Numbered from the stretch's first letter, positions 27,317-36,112 are shown. The stretch: DNA of 64,000 nucleotides from Caproiciproducens galactitolivorans (GCF_026672255.1 NZ_JAPOHA010000010.1:44817-108816), one strand, 5' to 3'. A program made the numbers and translations. Notes: generated by a model not told the origin, from the sequence alone.

Positions 27317-28252
27317 ATGATCAAAACGTTAGGAATCGGAGATAACGTCTGCGATAAATATCTGCATATTTCCACGATTTATCCGGGCGGCAATGCCCTG
27401 AACGTGGCGGTATTCAGCGGAATGCTCGGCGCGCGGGCCGCGTACCTCGGAACCTTTGGGGATGATCCGGTCGGAAAGCATGTGTATGAAGCCGCGGCGA
27501 AAATCGGCCTGGACCTTTCCCACTGCCGCTTTGAGCACGGAGACAACGGCTGCGCCCGCGTTCAATTGGTAAACGGGGACCGCGTGTTTCTCACCGGCAA
27601 CAGGGGCGGTGTCTCCAGAGAGAAGCCTCCGGTGCTGACAGGGATGGACGAGGACTATATCAGCGGCTTTGATCTGGTTCATACGAGCGTATACAGTTTT
27701 CTGGAGCCCCAGCTGCCGGTCATACGCAGGGCGGCAGGGTTTGTATCCATGGATTTTTCCAATCGAACGGATGAAGGCTATTTCCGTGAATGCTGCCCCT
27801 ATATCGACTGCGCGGAAATTTCCTGCGGCGATCAGGGTGAAACCGAAATCCGGGCGGCAATGGAAAAAATCATGGATTACGGATGCAGGCATATCGTCCT
27901 TGCGACACGGGGTTCAAAAGGCGCGTTCGTTTTGGTTGACGGTCATTTCTATGAACAGTCCCCCTTCCTGGTAAAGGCCAGGGACACCATGGGCGCCGGG
28001 GACGCCTTTATCGCGTGCTTCCTGACAAATTACATTGACGGAATCAGGGATTCCGCTGATTTCGGCCCGGATTCCGGAAACAAAGGAATCACGGCCGCTG
28101 CGGAATATAAGGATTGTCTGATACGCTTAAGCCTTTACAGGGCCGCGGTTTTTTCTTCCGCTCAGTGTCAGCGGGACGGTTCTTTCGGGTACGGAAAACA
28201 AGTCGAACGAACGGAAGAAGATGAAAAGGTCATGAGAAAGGAAAGCGTGTAA
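27317..28252 (+). CDS. PfkB-family fructosamine 6-kinase (FrlD-like)
   Basis: This 311-residue ribokinase-fold kinase matches FrlD in its start (TLGIGDNVCDKYLHIS followed by YPGGNALNVAVF) and in the anion-hole and base motif DTMGAGDAFIACFL near residue 225. FrlD phosphorylates fructoselysine or related fructosamines on O6 before deglycation. The usual PfkB C-terminus is extended or interrupted by about 30 residues (DSADFGPDSGNKGITAAAEY), and the protein ends in a charged tail. It is the first gene of the transporter operon. Substrate range cannot be read from the sequence. Confidence 0.82.
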   Translation: MIKTLGIGDNVCDKYLHISTIYPGGNALNVAVFSGMLGARAAYLGTFGDDPVGKHVYEAAAKIGLDLSHCRFEHGDNGCARVQLVNGDRVFLTGNRGGVSREKPPVLTGMDEDYISGFDLVHTSVYSFLEPQLPVIRRAAGFVSMDFSNRTDEGYFRECCPYIDCAEISCGDQGETEIRAAMEKIMDYGCRHIVLATRGSKGAFVLVDGHFYEQSPFLVKARDTMGAGDAFIACFLTNYIDGIRDSADFGPDSGNKGITAAAEYKDCLIRLSLYRAAVFSSAQCQRDGSFGYGKQVERTEEDEKVMRKESV

Positions 28253-28296
28253 GAATACAGGAATCTTCAAGGAAGAATCTGAAAGGAGAAGCAAGT

Positions 28297-29649
28297 ATGA
28301 AAAAAGGAATACTGAAAAGAGCAGTCGGATTTACCATGGCCTGTGTTATGGCAATTTCCTTTGTGGGGTGCGGCGGAAATGCAGAATCCGGAACCGCATC
28401 GGCCGGCGGAGGTTCGGCGGCAAGCACGGCTGCGGGAGGGCAAAAGGTGATTAAGTTCTTCCACCGTTTCCCGGACGAGCCCTACAACAGTTTCATTGAG
28501 GGCAAGCTGCACGAGTATGAAAAGTCCCATCCGGATATCAAGTTCGATATCATGAGCGCGCAGAATCAGGACTACAAGGAAAAGATCAAGGTCGTCGTGG
28601 GCGGCGATGATACGCCGGATATCTTCTTCAGCTGGGCGGGCGATTTCACGGAGAGGTTTATTCGTGAGAACCTGATTCTGGATCTGACGCCTTATATGGA
28701 TAAAGATCCGGAGTGGAAGAATTCCCTGCTTGCAAACCAGATGAGCCTCTATACGAATAAGGACGGCATGATATACGGCATTCCGTTCCGTCTTGACTGC
28801 AAGCAATTCTACTACAATACAGAGCTCTTTCAGAAGAACGGGATCGAAGTTCCGAAGACGTTCGACGATCTGCTCGCCGCCTGCGCGAAGTTAAAAGCGG
28901 CCGGAGTAACGCCGATCGCATACGGCAATTCGGAGCCTTGGGCGGGCCTCCACTACATAGGAACCTTGAACCAGATTTTCGTTCCGGACGATGTCAGGGC
29001 GAAAGACTATGAACCCACCACCGGTGAATTCACGGACCCCGGATATGCCCAGGCCATGCAGTATTATCAGAAGCTCCTTCCGTACATGACGGAGAATCCG
29101 GACGGTGTAAAGCCGGATATGGCAAGATCCATGTTTGCCGGAGGACAGGCGGCGATCTACTACGGCGAGCTGATTGAGATTCCGTATATCAAGGCCGACG
29201 GCCCCGATCTGAAATTCGGCATGTTCAAATTCCCGCAGGTTGCCGGCGCGAAAGGCAATCAGGAGATTCTGACCGGCGCCCCCGAAGGATTCGTTATCTC
29301 TTCGAAGACCAAGTATCCGCAGGAGTGCGTGGATTTCCTGAAGTGGTTCCTCGGAAAAGACGTGGGTACCGAACAGTGCCAGAAGATCGGCTGGTTCAAC
29401 GCGGCGAAGGATACAACGAAGGGGCTTACGGACCAGTCTCTGATCGACGGTTATAAGGTTGTAAGCGAAGCAACGCAAATGAGTGCGTGGCTCGACAACG
29501 CGCTGTATTCCACCGTATGCAAGGAGTATCTGGAGGAAGTGTCCAACCTCACGAACGGTTCCGTTTCGCCGCAGGAGGCGATGAAGAAGATCCAGGGGAA
29601 GGCGAAAGAAGCGCAGACGCTGGTGAAAACAGGAAAATCAAGCCAGTAA
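28297..29649 (+). CDS. Sugar ABC transporter substrate-binding lipoprotein (FrlO-like)
   Basis: This 450-residue extracellular binding protein of the carbohydrate uptake family 1 has a signal peptide with lipobox FVGC near residue 22 and a low-complexity Gly/Ser/Ala linker. The binding domain has VGGDDTPDIFFSWAGD and YGIPFRLDCKQFYYNTELF. It should capture the fructosamine for the two permeases that follow. GAAAGGAGAAG precedes the ATG. The order of kinase, binding protein and two permeases resembles the B. subtilis frlBONMD operon, but with the kinase first. No ATPase gene is present, so a shared MsmX-type ATPase is expected. Confidence 0.88.
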   Translation: MKKGILKRAVGFTMACVMAISFVGCGGNAESGTASAGGGSAASTAAGGQKVIKFFHRFPDEPYNSFIEGKLHEYEKSHPDIKFDIMSAQNQDYKEKIKVVVGGDDTPDIFFSWAGDFTERFIRENLILDLTPYMDKDPEWKNSLLANQMSLYTNKDGMIYGIPFRLDCKQFYYNTELFQKNGIEVPKTFDDLLAACAKLKAAGVTPIAYGNSEPWAGLHYIGTLNQIFVPDDVRAKDYEPTTGEFTDPGYAQAMQYYQKLLPYMTENPDGVKPDMARSMFAGGQAAIYYGELIEIPYIKADGPDLKFGMFKFPQVAGAKGNQEILTGAPEGFVISSKTKYPQECVDFLKWFLGKDVGTEQCQKIGWFNAAKDTTKGLTDQSLIDGYKVVSEATQMSAWLDNALYSTVCKEYLEEVSNLTNGSVSPQEAMKKIQGKAKEAQTLVKTGKSSQ

Positions 29650-29760
29650 GCACAGGCTTCTGATGTACCGTCTCGGGAACGCTCCCGTGCTCCCGGCGTG
29701 AAGTATGTGTCGTTAAAATAGAACTTTCCACAGCGAATCCCCTGAAATATAAAGCAACTG

Positions 29761-29790
29761 CGGGCAGGCTTTCAAGAGGAGACCTGCCCG
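29761..29790 (+). terminator. Hairpin between binding protein and permease
   Basis: CGGGCAGG (29761-29768) pairs with CCTGCCCG (29783-29790), followed by TATTTC. It is probably a transcript-stabilising or attenuating hairpin that leaves more binding protein than permease. It is not a full terminator. Confidence 0.5.
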
Positions 29791-29805
29791 TATTTCAAAA
29801 AGCAG

Positions 29806-30687
29806 GTGAAGGATTTGAAAACAAGAAAATACGTTCCGTATCTCTACATGCTTCCCGGGCTCCTTATGGTTCTGTCTTTTGTCTATATCCCGGTTTTCAT
29901 GAACATAGGATACAGCTTTTTCCGGCTTTCCTCCTATTCCGCGGGGGCGGCCTTTGTCGGTCTGGATAATTACCGGAGATTTTTTACAGACGAAGCCTTT
30001 CCCGTCATGCTCAAGAATAACGGGCTGTACTGTATTATTTCCCTGATCGTACAGGTAGGGTTCGGAACGATTCTGGCGCTGATTATCGAAAGCACCTCGA
30101 TTGCGAAAAAAATAAAAGGGATGTACCGCAATATCTATTTTATGCCGTCGCTGATCTCGCTGGTGGCGGTAGGATTAATGTTTACGTTCATTTATGATCC
30201 GAATGTCGGGTTTTTGAATGCGCTGCTGAAAGCAATGCACCTGCCCGGCAAAGCATGGCTGGGCGATTCCAACATTGCGATCTACTGTATCATTGCCATG
30301 AGCCAGTGGCAGTTTACGGGGTATATTGCGCTGCTGATGTGCGTGGCTTTTCAGAATGTTCCGGAGGAATATTCCGAAGCGGCCGCGATCGACGGGGCGG
30401 GCCCGGTAAAAAGGGCGGTCAGCATCCTGATTCCCCAGGCCAAGGAACAGCTTCTGGTATGTTCCATTATTACGGTGATCGGTGCGTTTAAGCTATACAC
30501 GGAAGTTTACTCCACAACGGGCGGCGGACCCGGGAACAGCACCCAGGTTCTCGGCTTGTTCCTGTATCAGCAGGCTTTCCTGCACGACGACCTCGGAATG
30601 GCTGCCGTTACCGGCGTATTCATCTTTGTGATTACCGTTGCGCTTTCCGTGTTGCAGTTGAAAGTAACAAATTCAGGAAAGGATTGA
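29806..30687 (+). CDS. Sugar ABC transporter permease (FrlN-like)
   Basis: This 293-residue inner membrane permease has six predicted helices, starting YVPYLYMLPGLLMVLSFVYIP. The EAA loop reads EEYSEAAAIDGAGPVKRAVSILIPQ near residue 190, which contacts the ATPase. The start is GTG at 29806. A TTG at 29815, nine bases on, has a better placed AGGTGAAGG and is an equal alternative. It is co-transcribed with the second permease 16 bases downstream. Confidence 0.88.
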   Translation: MKDLKTRKYVPYLYMLPGLLMVLSFVYIPVFMNIGYSFFRLSSYSAGAAFVGLDNYRRFFTDEAFPVMLKNNGLYCIISLIVQVGFGTILALIIESTSIAKKIKGMYRNIYFMPSLISLVAVGLMFTFIYDPNVGFLNALLKAMHLPGKAWLGDSNIAIYCIIAMSQWQFTGYIALLMCVAFQNVPEEYSEAAAIDGAGPVKRAVSILIPQAKEQLLVCSIITVIGAFKLYTEVYSTTGGGPGNSTQVLGLFLYQQAFLHDDLGMAAVTGVFIFVITVALSVLQLKVTNSGKD

Positions 30688-30703
30688 AGGAGGCAAAAGA
30701 AGT

Positions 30704-31537
30704 ATGAAAACAATGAACGGGCATAAAACATCGAAAGTTCTCCTCAATCTGCTGTGCATCCTCCTGTGCATCGTAATTTTAGCGCCTCTTGTTTGGATTA
30801 TTCTGAATTCTTTAAAGACCAATCCGGAGCTTTTCAAAAATTCCCTTTCCCTGCCGAAGGCATGGAGGTTCGACAACTATGCCAAAGCATGGAAGCTTGG
30901 CCTGTACCGATATTTCGGAAACTCGGTTCTGGTCAGTACGGTCTCGCTCTGCGCAATCCTTATTCTGTCTTCGTTTCTTGCTTACGGGCTTACAAGGTTC
31001 AAAGCCAAAGGGGCCGGAATCATCTTCGTGATCGTACTCGGGGGAATGGCGCTTTCCGAACAGGTGGCGCTGGTGCCCCTGTATAAAATGCTGAAATCAT
31101 TGGGAATTTACGATACCTATCTCGCGGTGATTCTGCCTTATATTGCATTCCGGATTCCGTTCACCGTGTTTCTGATGCGCTCTTATTTCCTGTCGATTCC
31201 GGTGGAACTGGAAGAGGCGGCAATTGTGGACGGGTATAACAGCTTCCAGATATTCCGGAAGATCATCGTTCCGATCAGCAAACCGATCTTCGCGTCCTGT
31301 GCAATTGTGAACCTGAACTTCGTTTGGAATGAGTTCCTTTTTGCGAACGTATTCCTGAACAATAAGGCGATACAGACGATTCCGATCGGCCTTATGACCT
31401 TTAAAGGAGACCTGAGAACCGACTATACAACAACGCTGGCCGGCCTGATTATTGCGTCGCTGCCGTTAATTATCCTGTTCTTCTGCATGTCGAAGCAGTT
31501 TGTGCGCGGGCTTACCGCCGGGGCGGTGAAAGGCTGA
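30704..31537 (+). CDS. Sugar ABC transporter permease (FrlM-like)
   Basis: This 277-residue permease of the second CUT1 type (MalG-like) has six helices and the EAA loop PVELEEAAIVDGYNSFQIFRKIIVPISKP near residue 165. It pairs with the previous permease. GGAGGC precedes the ATG. The stop overlaps the start of the HAD gene (TGATG), so the two are translationally coupled. Confidence 0.9.
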   Translation: MKTMNGHKTSKVLLNLLCILLCIVILAPLVWIILNSLKTNPELFKNSLSLPKAWRFDNYAKAWKLGLYRYFGNSVLVSTVSLCAILILSSFLAYGLTRFKAKGAGIIFVIVLGGMALSEQVALVPLYKMLKSLGIYDTYLAVILPYIAFRIPFTVFLMRSYFLSIPVELEEAAIVDGYNSFQIFRKIIVPISKPIFASCAIVNLNFVWNEFLFANVFLNNKAIQTIPIGLMTFKGDLRTDYTTTLAGLIIASLPLIILFFCMSKQFVRGLTAGAVKG

Positions 31538-32223
31538 TGATGATTAAAGCGGTAATTTTTGATATGGACGGCGTGATCGTGGATACGGAGCCGGTGAATC
31601 AACAGCGTATTTTTCAGTATATCAGGCAGTACAATTCCTCGGTAAAAGAGGAAGATTTGAATGATATTGTGGGAAGAGGCTCGAAAGAGATTTGGGATAT
31701 TCTTGCGAGGGTTTCCGGCTCCGGAAAGGACGCCGAAGAACTGAAGGAAGAATTCCGCTTTCACTGGATTCCGCGCCACTGCGGCAAAATTGACTATACG
31801 GCGCTCTTCCGGCCGGCGGTTCAGGAGGTGCTTTCCTATGCCCGTGCGAACGGCATCCGCACGGCCGTGGCGTCTTCAACGGAATATGAAAAGGTGAAAG
31901 CCATTCTTACGGAAGTGGGCGTTTTTGACAGCATGGACGCCGTGATCAGCGGAGAAGACTGCGGCAGACCGAAGCCGTATCCGGACGTGTACCTTGAAAC
32001 GGCAAAAAGGCTGGGCGTATCCCCAAAAGAATGTCTGGTCATTGAAGATTCCACGGTTGGAATCGAGGCGGCGCACCGGGCGGGCACCATTGTAGCGGCG
32101 CTGATCGATAACCGGTTTCCGTTTGACCGCGGCAGGGCGGACGTTGAGCTTGCCTCGGTTGCGGATGCAATTTTGCTTATCGATCAGGAACGGAAAAAGG
32201 AAAAAATGCGCAGTTCTATTTGA
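31537..32223 (+). CDS. HAD-superfamily phosphatase/phosphomutase (beta-PGM-like)
   Basis: This 228-residue HAD enzyme has motif I IFDMDGVIVDTEP, a helical cap (residues 20-85), motif II AVASSTEYEKV, the conserved lysine in GRPKPYPDVYLETAKRLG, and motif III ECLVIEDSTVGIEAAHRAG. It belongs to the beta-phosphoglucomutase-like group. In this operon it may dephosphorylate a sugar phosphate or interconvert glucose phosphates formed by the deglycases. The substrate is inferred, not shown. It is the last gene before the next operator-bearing promoter, which overlaps its stop codon. Confidence 0.82.
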   Translation: MMIKAVIFDMDGVIVDTEPVNQQRIFQYIRQYNSSVKEEDLNDIVGRGSKEIWDILARVSGSGKDAEELKEEFRFHWIPRHCGKIDYTALFRPAVQEVLSYARANGIRTAVASSTEYEKVKAILTEVGVFDSMDAVISGEDCGRPKPYPDVYLETAKRLGVSPKECLVIEDSTVGIEAAHRAGTIVAALIDNRFPFDRGRADVELASVADAILLIDQERKKEKMRSSI

Positions 32224-32277
32224 CATGTATTCTATATTGTACTATAATGGTTATAACATAATAATACATTATGTTAT
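32220..32277 (+). promoter_or_regulatory. Promoter and operator of second SIS gene
   Basis: Perfect TTGACA (32220-32225) and TATAAT (32243-32248) have a 17-base spacer. Immediately downstream ATAACATAAT (32253-32262) and ATTATGTTAT (32268-32277) form a 10-base inverted repeat with a 5-base spacer. It is the best copy of the local operator. Confidence 0.75.
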
Positions 32278-32318
32278 CCGCCGGAAGGGCAGATCAAAAA
32301 ATACGGAGAGGGATAAAA

Positions 32319-33284
32319 ATGGAAGTAAAAAAAATTGTTTCAGAAATTAAAAAAGAAGTTCCGGGCATTAAGTCCGTGTATTACGTGGGCTGCGGCGCAT
32401 CGAAGGCGGAGCTTTACCCCGGAAAGTACTTTCTTGAGGAAAACGCAAAGTCTCTTCGTGTCGGCCATTTTACGGCCAATGAATTTGTACACGCAACACC
32501 GGTCGCCGTGGACAGTACCGCGATTGTCATTACCTGTTCCCTCGGCGGGAACACGCCGGAAACCGTGGCCGCGTCCAAACTGGCGATGGAAAAAGGCGCG
32601 AAGGTCATAGCGGTTACGCACAAGGCGGATTCCCCCCTTGCAGGGAATGCGGACTATGTCATCGTGCACGGTTTTGAGAAAAACTATGCGGCGAAGCTGG
32701 AAAAGATGGTCAATGTTCTCGACCTCTCCGTGGAGATTTTAAATCAGTATGAGGGATACGAGCATTACGAGGATATGCAGACGGCTTTCGGCAGGATCTA
32801 TGACATGATTGAAAACGCGGTTTCCTTTGTTGTTCCCGCTGCAAAGAAGTTTGCCCAGGATTACAAGGACGCCCCGTTCGTCTATGTGATGAGTTCGGGC
32901 GCGACACAATGCGTGGCCTATACGTTCTCGTTGTGCCTGATGATGGAGATGCAGTGGATCAACTCCGGCAGCTTCCATGACGGAGAATTTTTCCATGGCC
33001 CGTTCGAAATTGTGGATAAAGATGTTCCGTTCATCCTGCTGATGAACGAAGGCCGCACACGCGCCCTGGACGCGCGCGCAATGGATTTCCTGCATCGTTT
33101 TCAGGCGAAGGCAACCATCGTGGACGGAAAAGATTACGGGATCGATTCTCTTCCGTCGGCTGTGGCGGAGTATTTCAATCCGATGATCCTGAGCGCCGTG
33201 ATGAGAGTCTATGCGGAACAGATCGCGATTGCCCGCAGCCATCCGCTGACCATGAGAAGATATATGTGGAAATTGGAATATTAA
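32319..33284 (+). CDS. SIS-domain sugar-phosphate deglycase, second paralogue
   Basis: This 321-residue double SIS protein has YVGCGASKAELYPGKYFLEENAK, VITCSLGGNTPETVAASKLAME, and in the second half VYVMSSGATQCVAYTFSLCLMMEMQWI, FHDGEFFHGPFEIVDKDVPFILL. It is clearly related to the SIS protein at 25187 but distant from it. Some enterobacteria carry two deglycases, one for fructoselysine- and one for glucoselysine-phosphate, which is a possible model here. The ATG at 32319 has GAGAGGG seven bases before it. It is expressed from its own promoter under the shared operator. Confidence 0.8.
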   Translation: MEVKKIVSEIKKEVPGIKSVYYVGCGASKAELYPGKYFLEENAKSLRVGHFTANEFVHATPVAVDSTAIVITCSLGGNTPETVAASKLAMEKGAKVIAVTHKADSPLAGNADYVIVHGFEKNYAAKLEKMVNVLDLSVEILNQYEGYEHYEDMQTAFGRIYDMIENAVSFVVPAAKKFAQDYKDAPFVYVMSSGATQCVAYTFSLCLMMEMQWINSGSFHDGEFFHGPFEIVDKDVPFILLMNEGRTRALDARAMDFLHRFQAKATIVDGKDYGIDSLPSAVAEYFNPMILSAVMRVYAEQIAIARSHPLTMRRYMWKLEY

Positions 33285-33435
33285 TGAAAGAGTGAAAATT
33301 TGCCGCAAGGTAGAAACCGGATACCGCAAATATTGGCCTTGTTTGTAAAATCCTTTGTTTCGGCTGAAACTCATTCCAAAAATTCGCCGTATTTTCTTTT
33401 ACAGACAAGGCTTCGAAAAGGCTGATAAAAATGAT

Positions 33436-34323
33436 ATGAAAGAAGCAGAGGGCAGAAACGAATGGCTGCATATGCTGTATGTCCTGATCGGCGTGGCCCT
33501 GTTTTCCGTCGCTTACCGGTGTTTTCTGATTCCCGCGGGGCTTTACTGCGGGGGATTTACCGGGGTCGCGCAGATTATCAAATGGGTGATCGCCGACGCA
33601 TGCGGCATTTCCGTCCCCACCAATATTGATATCGTGGGTATCATCGCCTGGCTGATGAACATCCCGCTGATCTTCATGGGCTTGAAAATCGTGGGACGCA
33701 AATTCATTATTCGCACGATTATCGCCGTGTGCGTTCAGTCCTTCCTGATGACGGTGCTTCCGTCCCCGCCGAAGCCTCTGTTTTCAGACGCTTTGCTGAA
33801 CTGCCTGATCGGCGGAGCCATTGCCGGCTATGGGGTGGGTTTATCGCTCCGGGAAGGAGGTTCCGGCGGCGGAACGGATATCGTCGGAATGATCTGCTCG
33901 AAAAAGTATCCGGGCTTCAGCGTCGGCAGGATCGGTCTCTTTATCAACACCGGTGTCTATCTCTTCGCGGCAGTGAAGTTCGACCTCGAGACCGCCGCTT
34001 ATTCGCTTGTGTTTTCCTTTGTCGCCACTGTCGTCCTGGATAAGGTGCATGCTCAAAACATCAAGCTTACGGTGTTCATTATCTCCAGAAATCCGGAGCT
34101 CGGCAAAAAGCTGACGGATTTTACGGGCAGGGGAGTGACCAGCTGGAACGGCTGGGGCGAATTTACTCAGAATGAACAGCTTGTTCATATGACCGTCATC
34201 AACAAATATGAATGGCAGTTTCTAAAAAGATTCCTTCTTCAGGAGGACCCGAAGGCTTTCGCCTTCGTCGTTTTGCCGACCATGATCCTCGGCAATTTTG
34301 AAAGGCGGCTTGAAGTGCGGTAG
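33436..34323 (+). CDS. YitT-family membrane protein
   Basis: This 295-residue protein has five or six hydrophobic segments in the first 190 residues (start LYVLIGVALFSVAYRCFLIPAGLYCGG), the glycine-rich motif LREGGSGGGTDIVGMI, and a C-terminal DUF2179 domain (NIKLTVFIISRN, then LPTMILGNF). YitT proteins are common in Firmicutes, and their transport substrate is unsettled. The ATG at 33436 is chosen over a TTG at 33355, which would add 27 basic residues. No strong ribosome site precedes either. It follows the SIS gene and may be co-transcribed. Confidence 0.85.
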   Translation: MKEAEGRNEWLHMLYVLIGVALFSVAYRCFLIPAGLYCGGFTGVAQIIKWVIADACGISVPTNIDIVGIIAWLMNIPLIFMGLKIVGRKFIIRTIIAVCVQSFLMTVLPSPPKPLFSDALLNCLIGGAIAGYGVGLSLREGGSGGGTDIVGMICSKKYPGFSVGRIGLFINTGVYLFAAVKFDLETAAYSLVFSFVATVVLDKVHAQNIKLTVFIISRNPELGKKLTDFTGRGVTSWNGWGEFTQNEQLVHMTVINKYEWQFLKRFLLQEDPKAFAFVVLPTMILGNFERRLEVR

Positions 34324-34555
34324 GAAGCGGAAACAGATCGCGCGGATGCTTTTCATCCCCTGCCCGGCAAAAACCGCCCGTATGCAAAGCTCGGTATGAA
34401 AGGTAGTATAAAGCGATTGTCTTGCCCATTTCAGTGGAATTTCTGCTGCTGAAATTGCAATACGGGATATTCTGCTCCAAAAATTGTTGACATGTACCAT
34501 AAAATGAGTAAACTGTAAATAAGTTATCATTTCAAAAAGAAAGGTGTCGACAAAC

Positions 34556-34717
34556 ATGAAGAAATATGAATGTACCGTATGCGGCTATATCTACGAGGAA
34601 GAAAAAGGCTGCCCCGATCAGGGGATTGCACCCGGAACCAAATGGGAAGACGTGCCCGATGATTTTACCTGCCCGGAATGCGGCGCCGGTAAGGACATGT
34701 TTGAACCTGTGCAGTAA
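34556..34717 (+). CDS. Rubredoxin
   Basis: Rubredoxin is a one-iron electron carrier, often used by anaerobes to pass electrons to peroxide- or oxygen-reducing enzymes. The 53-residue protein is complete: [20 protein letters not shown] and [13 protein letters not shown]. The CxxCG pairs at residues 6-9 and 39-42 bind iron. GAAAGG precedes the ATG by about ten bases. TTGACA at 34487 may be its -35, but no good -10 follows. It stands alone and ends in two strong hairpins. Confidence 0.95.
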   Translation: MKKYECTVCGYIYEEEKGCPDQGIAPGTKWEDVPDDFTCPECGAGKDMFEPVQ

Positions 34718-34807
34718 AACATTCGTTTTATCCGCGCAGCAGCGGTAAACCGCAGAATTGGAAACAGTTTCCAAAACATGAACAGTGGAAACACCATTAT
34801 TTTTTTG

Positions 34808-34844
34808 AGAGCCGTTTGGGGTAATCCCAAACGGCTCTTTGTTT
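34808..34844 (+). terminator. Rho-independent terminator after rubredoxin
   Basis: AGAGCCGTTTGGG and CCCAAACGGCTCT (13-base arms, 34808-34820 and 34826-34838) enclose GTAAT and are followed by TTGTTT. Confidence 0.85.
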
Positions 34845-34848
34845 GCAA

Positions 34849-34877
34849 GAAGCCCCACGGCTTTGCCGTGGGGCTTC
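34849..34877. repeat. Second perfect hairpin next to the rubredoxin terminator
   Basis: GAAGCCCCACGGC and GCCGTGGGGCTTC (13-base arms) surround TTT. There is no T-tract on the plus strand. It may be a second stop signal or a repeat element. Confidence 0.6.
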
Positions 34878-34935
34878 AATTATCTATTAAGTAATAATAC
34901 ACAATAAAATGGTTTTTTCTGAGAACCATTTTGTG

Positions 34936-34947
34936 TGACATATGTCA
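34936..34947. promoter_or_regulatory. Palindrome TGACATATGTCA upstream of the SorC gene
   Basis: This perfect 12-base palindrome lies 49 bases before the -35 of the SorC-family gene. Its core ACATATGT recurs in the operator at 35041. It could be an upstream binding site of the same regulator. Confidence 0.45.
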
Positions 34948-34995
34948 TTTTACAGGATATTAAAAAATTTTTTGTATAAATTGCTATTTTTGATC

Positions 34996-35067
34996 TTGAC
35001 TTCTTCAAAGAGGTAATATATAATACACTCAACACAGAGGACATATGTAAATTAAAATTACATTTGT
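34996..35067 (+). promoter_or_regulatory. Promoter and operator of the SorC-family gene
   Basis: TTGACT (34996-35001) and TATAAT (35019-35024) have a 17-base spacer. An inverted repeat ACATATGTAA (35041-35050) and TTACATTTGT (35058-35067, one mismatch) lies just after the expected start of transcription, a usual place for repressor autoregulation. Confidence 0.65.
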
Positions 35068-35082
35068 AAGGAGGACCGGAAC

Positions 35083-36054
35083 ATGAATTCTCAATATGAT
35101 GCGGATGACCACAAACTGGAAATTGCATATTGGTATTATAAGCTCAATATGACGCAGGCGGAAATTGCCAAGCGGCTCAATTTTACCAGACAAAGAGTGA
35201 ACCAGATTATCGGTAATCTGATTGACGACGGGATTGTGGAAATTAAAATTAACGGATTACGTGAAAATAATGTCGAAATGGAAAGTGCGTTTGAAAAGTA
35301 TTTTAAGCTCGGCAGAGTATTTATTTTTGACGTGGACGATGCGGAAAACCAGTTGGATCTTTTCGGCCAGAAAGCCGCCAACGCTTTTACGCAGCTTCTG
35401 AGTGACAACAGTATCATCGGCGTGTCCTGGGGAATCACTTTGGGCGCCGCCGTCATGAAGATGCAGCAGAGAAATCTCAGCAACTGCAAGATCGTTCAGA
35501 TGGTAGGCGGGCTGAATTCCGACACGGAATTGGCAAAGCCGGATGAAATCGCCCGTACGCTGGCAAAAAAGCTTTCCTGCGATTATCACCTGCTCTACGG
35601 CCCCGCTGTGGTCGACGACCCGCAGGCGAGGGAAGTCCTTATGCAGGACAAAGTGTTTGCGGAAACGTTTGACCTGATCAATCGCTGCGATCTGGCAATC
35701 CTCGGTGTCGGCGAACTGAGCAAGTCGTCAACCATTTACCAGCAGGGCTTCCTTTCGAAGGAACGGCTGGAAAAGCTGGTTGCACAAGGCTATGTCGGCG
35801 ATATGGCCATGCAGCCCTTTAAAAAAGACGGCACATGGGAAACAGAGAACCATGTTATCGGCGTAAGCCTTGAAACACTCCGGCATATTCCCCGCGTGGC
35901 GGCGGTAGCCTGCGGCGTAAACAAGGCAAAAGCGGTTTTAGGCGCGATCAACACGGGGTGCCTGGACGTACTGATCATCGATAAAGCAATTGCCCAATCC
36001 ATTTCACAGGAATTGTCGTTGGATATCGACGAATTAAACAAAAAAAGCAACTAG
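35083..36054 (+). CDS. SorC/DeoR-type sugar-binding transcriptional regulator
   Basis: This 323-residue protein has an N-terminal helix-turn-helix (YKLNMTQAEIAKRLNFTRQRVNQII, residues 19-43) and a C-terminal sugar-phosphate isomerase-like sensor domain with SIIGVSWGITLGAAV, CDLAILGVGE and RVAAVACGVNKAKAVLGAINTG. This is the layout of SorC, LsrR, EryD and B. subtilis DeoR, which sense phosphorylated sugars. It has its own operator-bearing promoter and is the first gene of the catabolic cluster to 47.2 kb, so it most likely controls it. The effector is unknown but should be a phosphorylated intermediate made by the FGGY kinase. Confidence 0.88.
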   Translation: MNSQYDADDHKLEIAYWYYKLNMTQAEIAKRLNFTRQRVNQIIGNLIDDGIVEIKINGLRENNVEMESAFEKYFKLGRVFIFDVDDAENQLDLFGQKAANAFTQLLSDNSIIGVSWGITLGAAVMKMQQRNLSNCKIVQMVGGLNSDTELAKPDEIARTLAKKLSCDYHLLYGPAVVDDPQAREVLMQDKVFAETFDLINRCDLAILGVGELSKSSTIYQQGFLSKERLEKLVAQGYVGDMAMQPFKKDGTWETENHVIGVSLETLRHIPRVAAVACGVNKAKAVLGAINTGCLDVLIIDKAIAQSISQELSLDIDELNKKSN

Positions 36055-36112
36055 ATGTTCCGACGATTTATTAAAATCAATTATCTAATTTTACTTCAAG
36101 AAAGGCGGAAAA

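Noticed and set aside
33301..33435. Upstream TTG start for the YitT-like protein
   Set aside because: It would add 27 basic residues not typical of the family and has no ribosome site.
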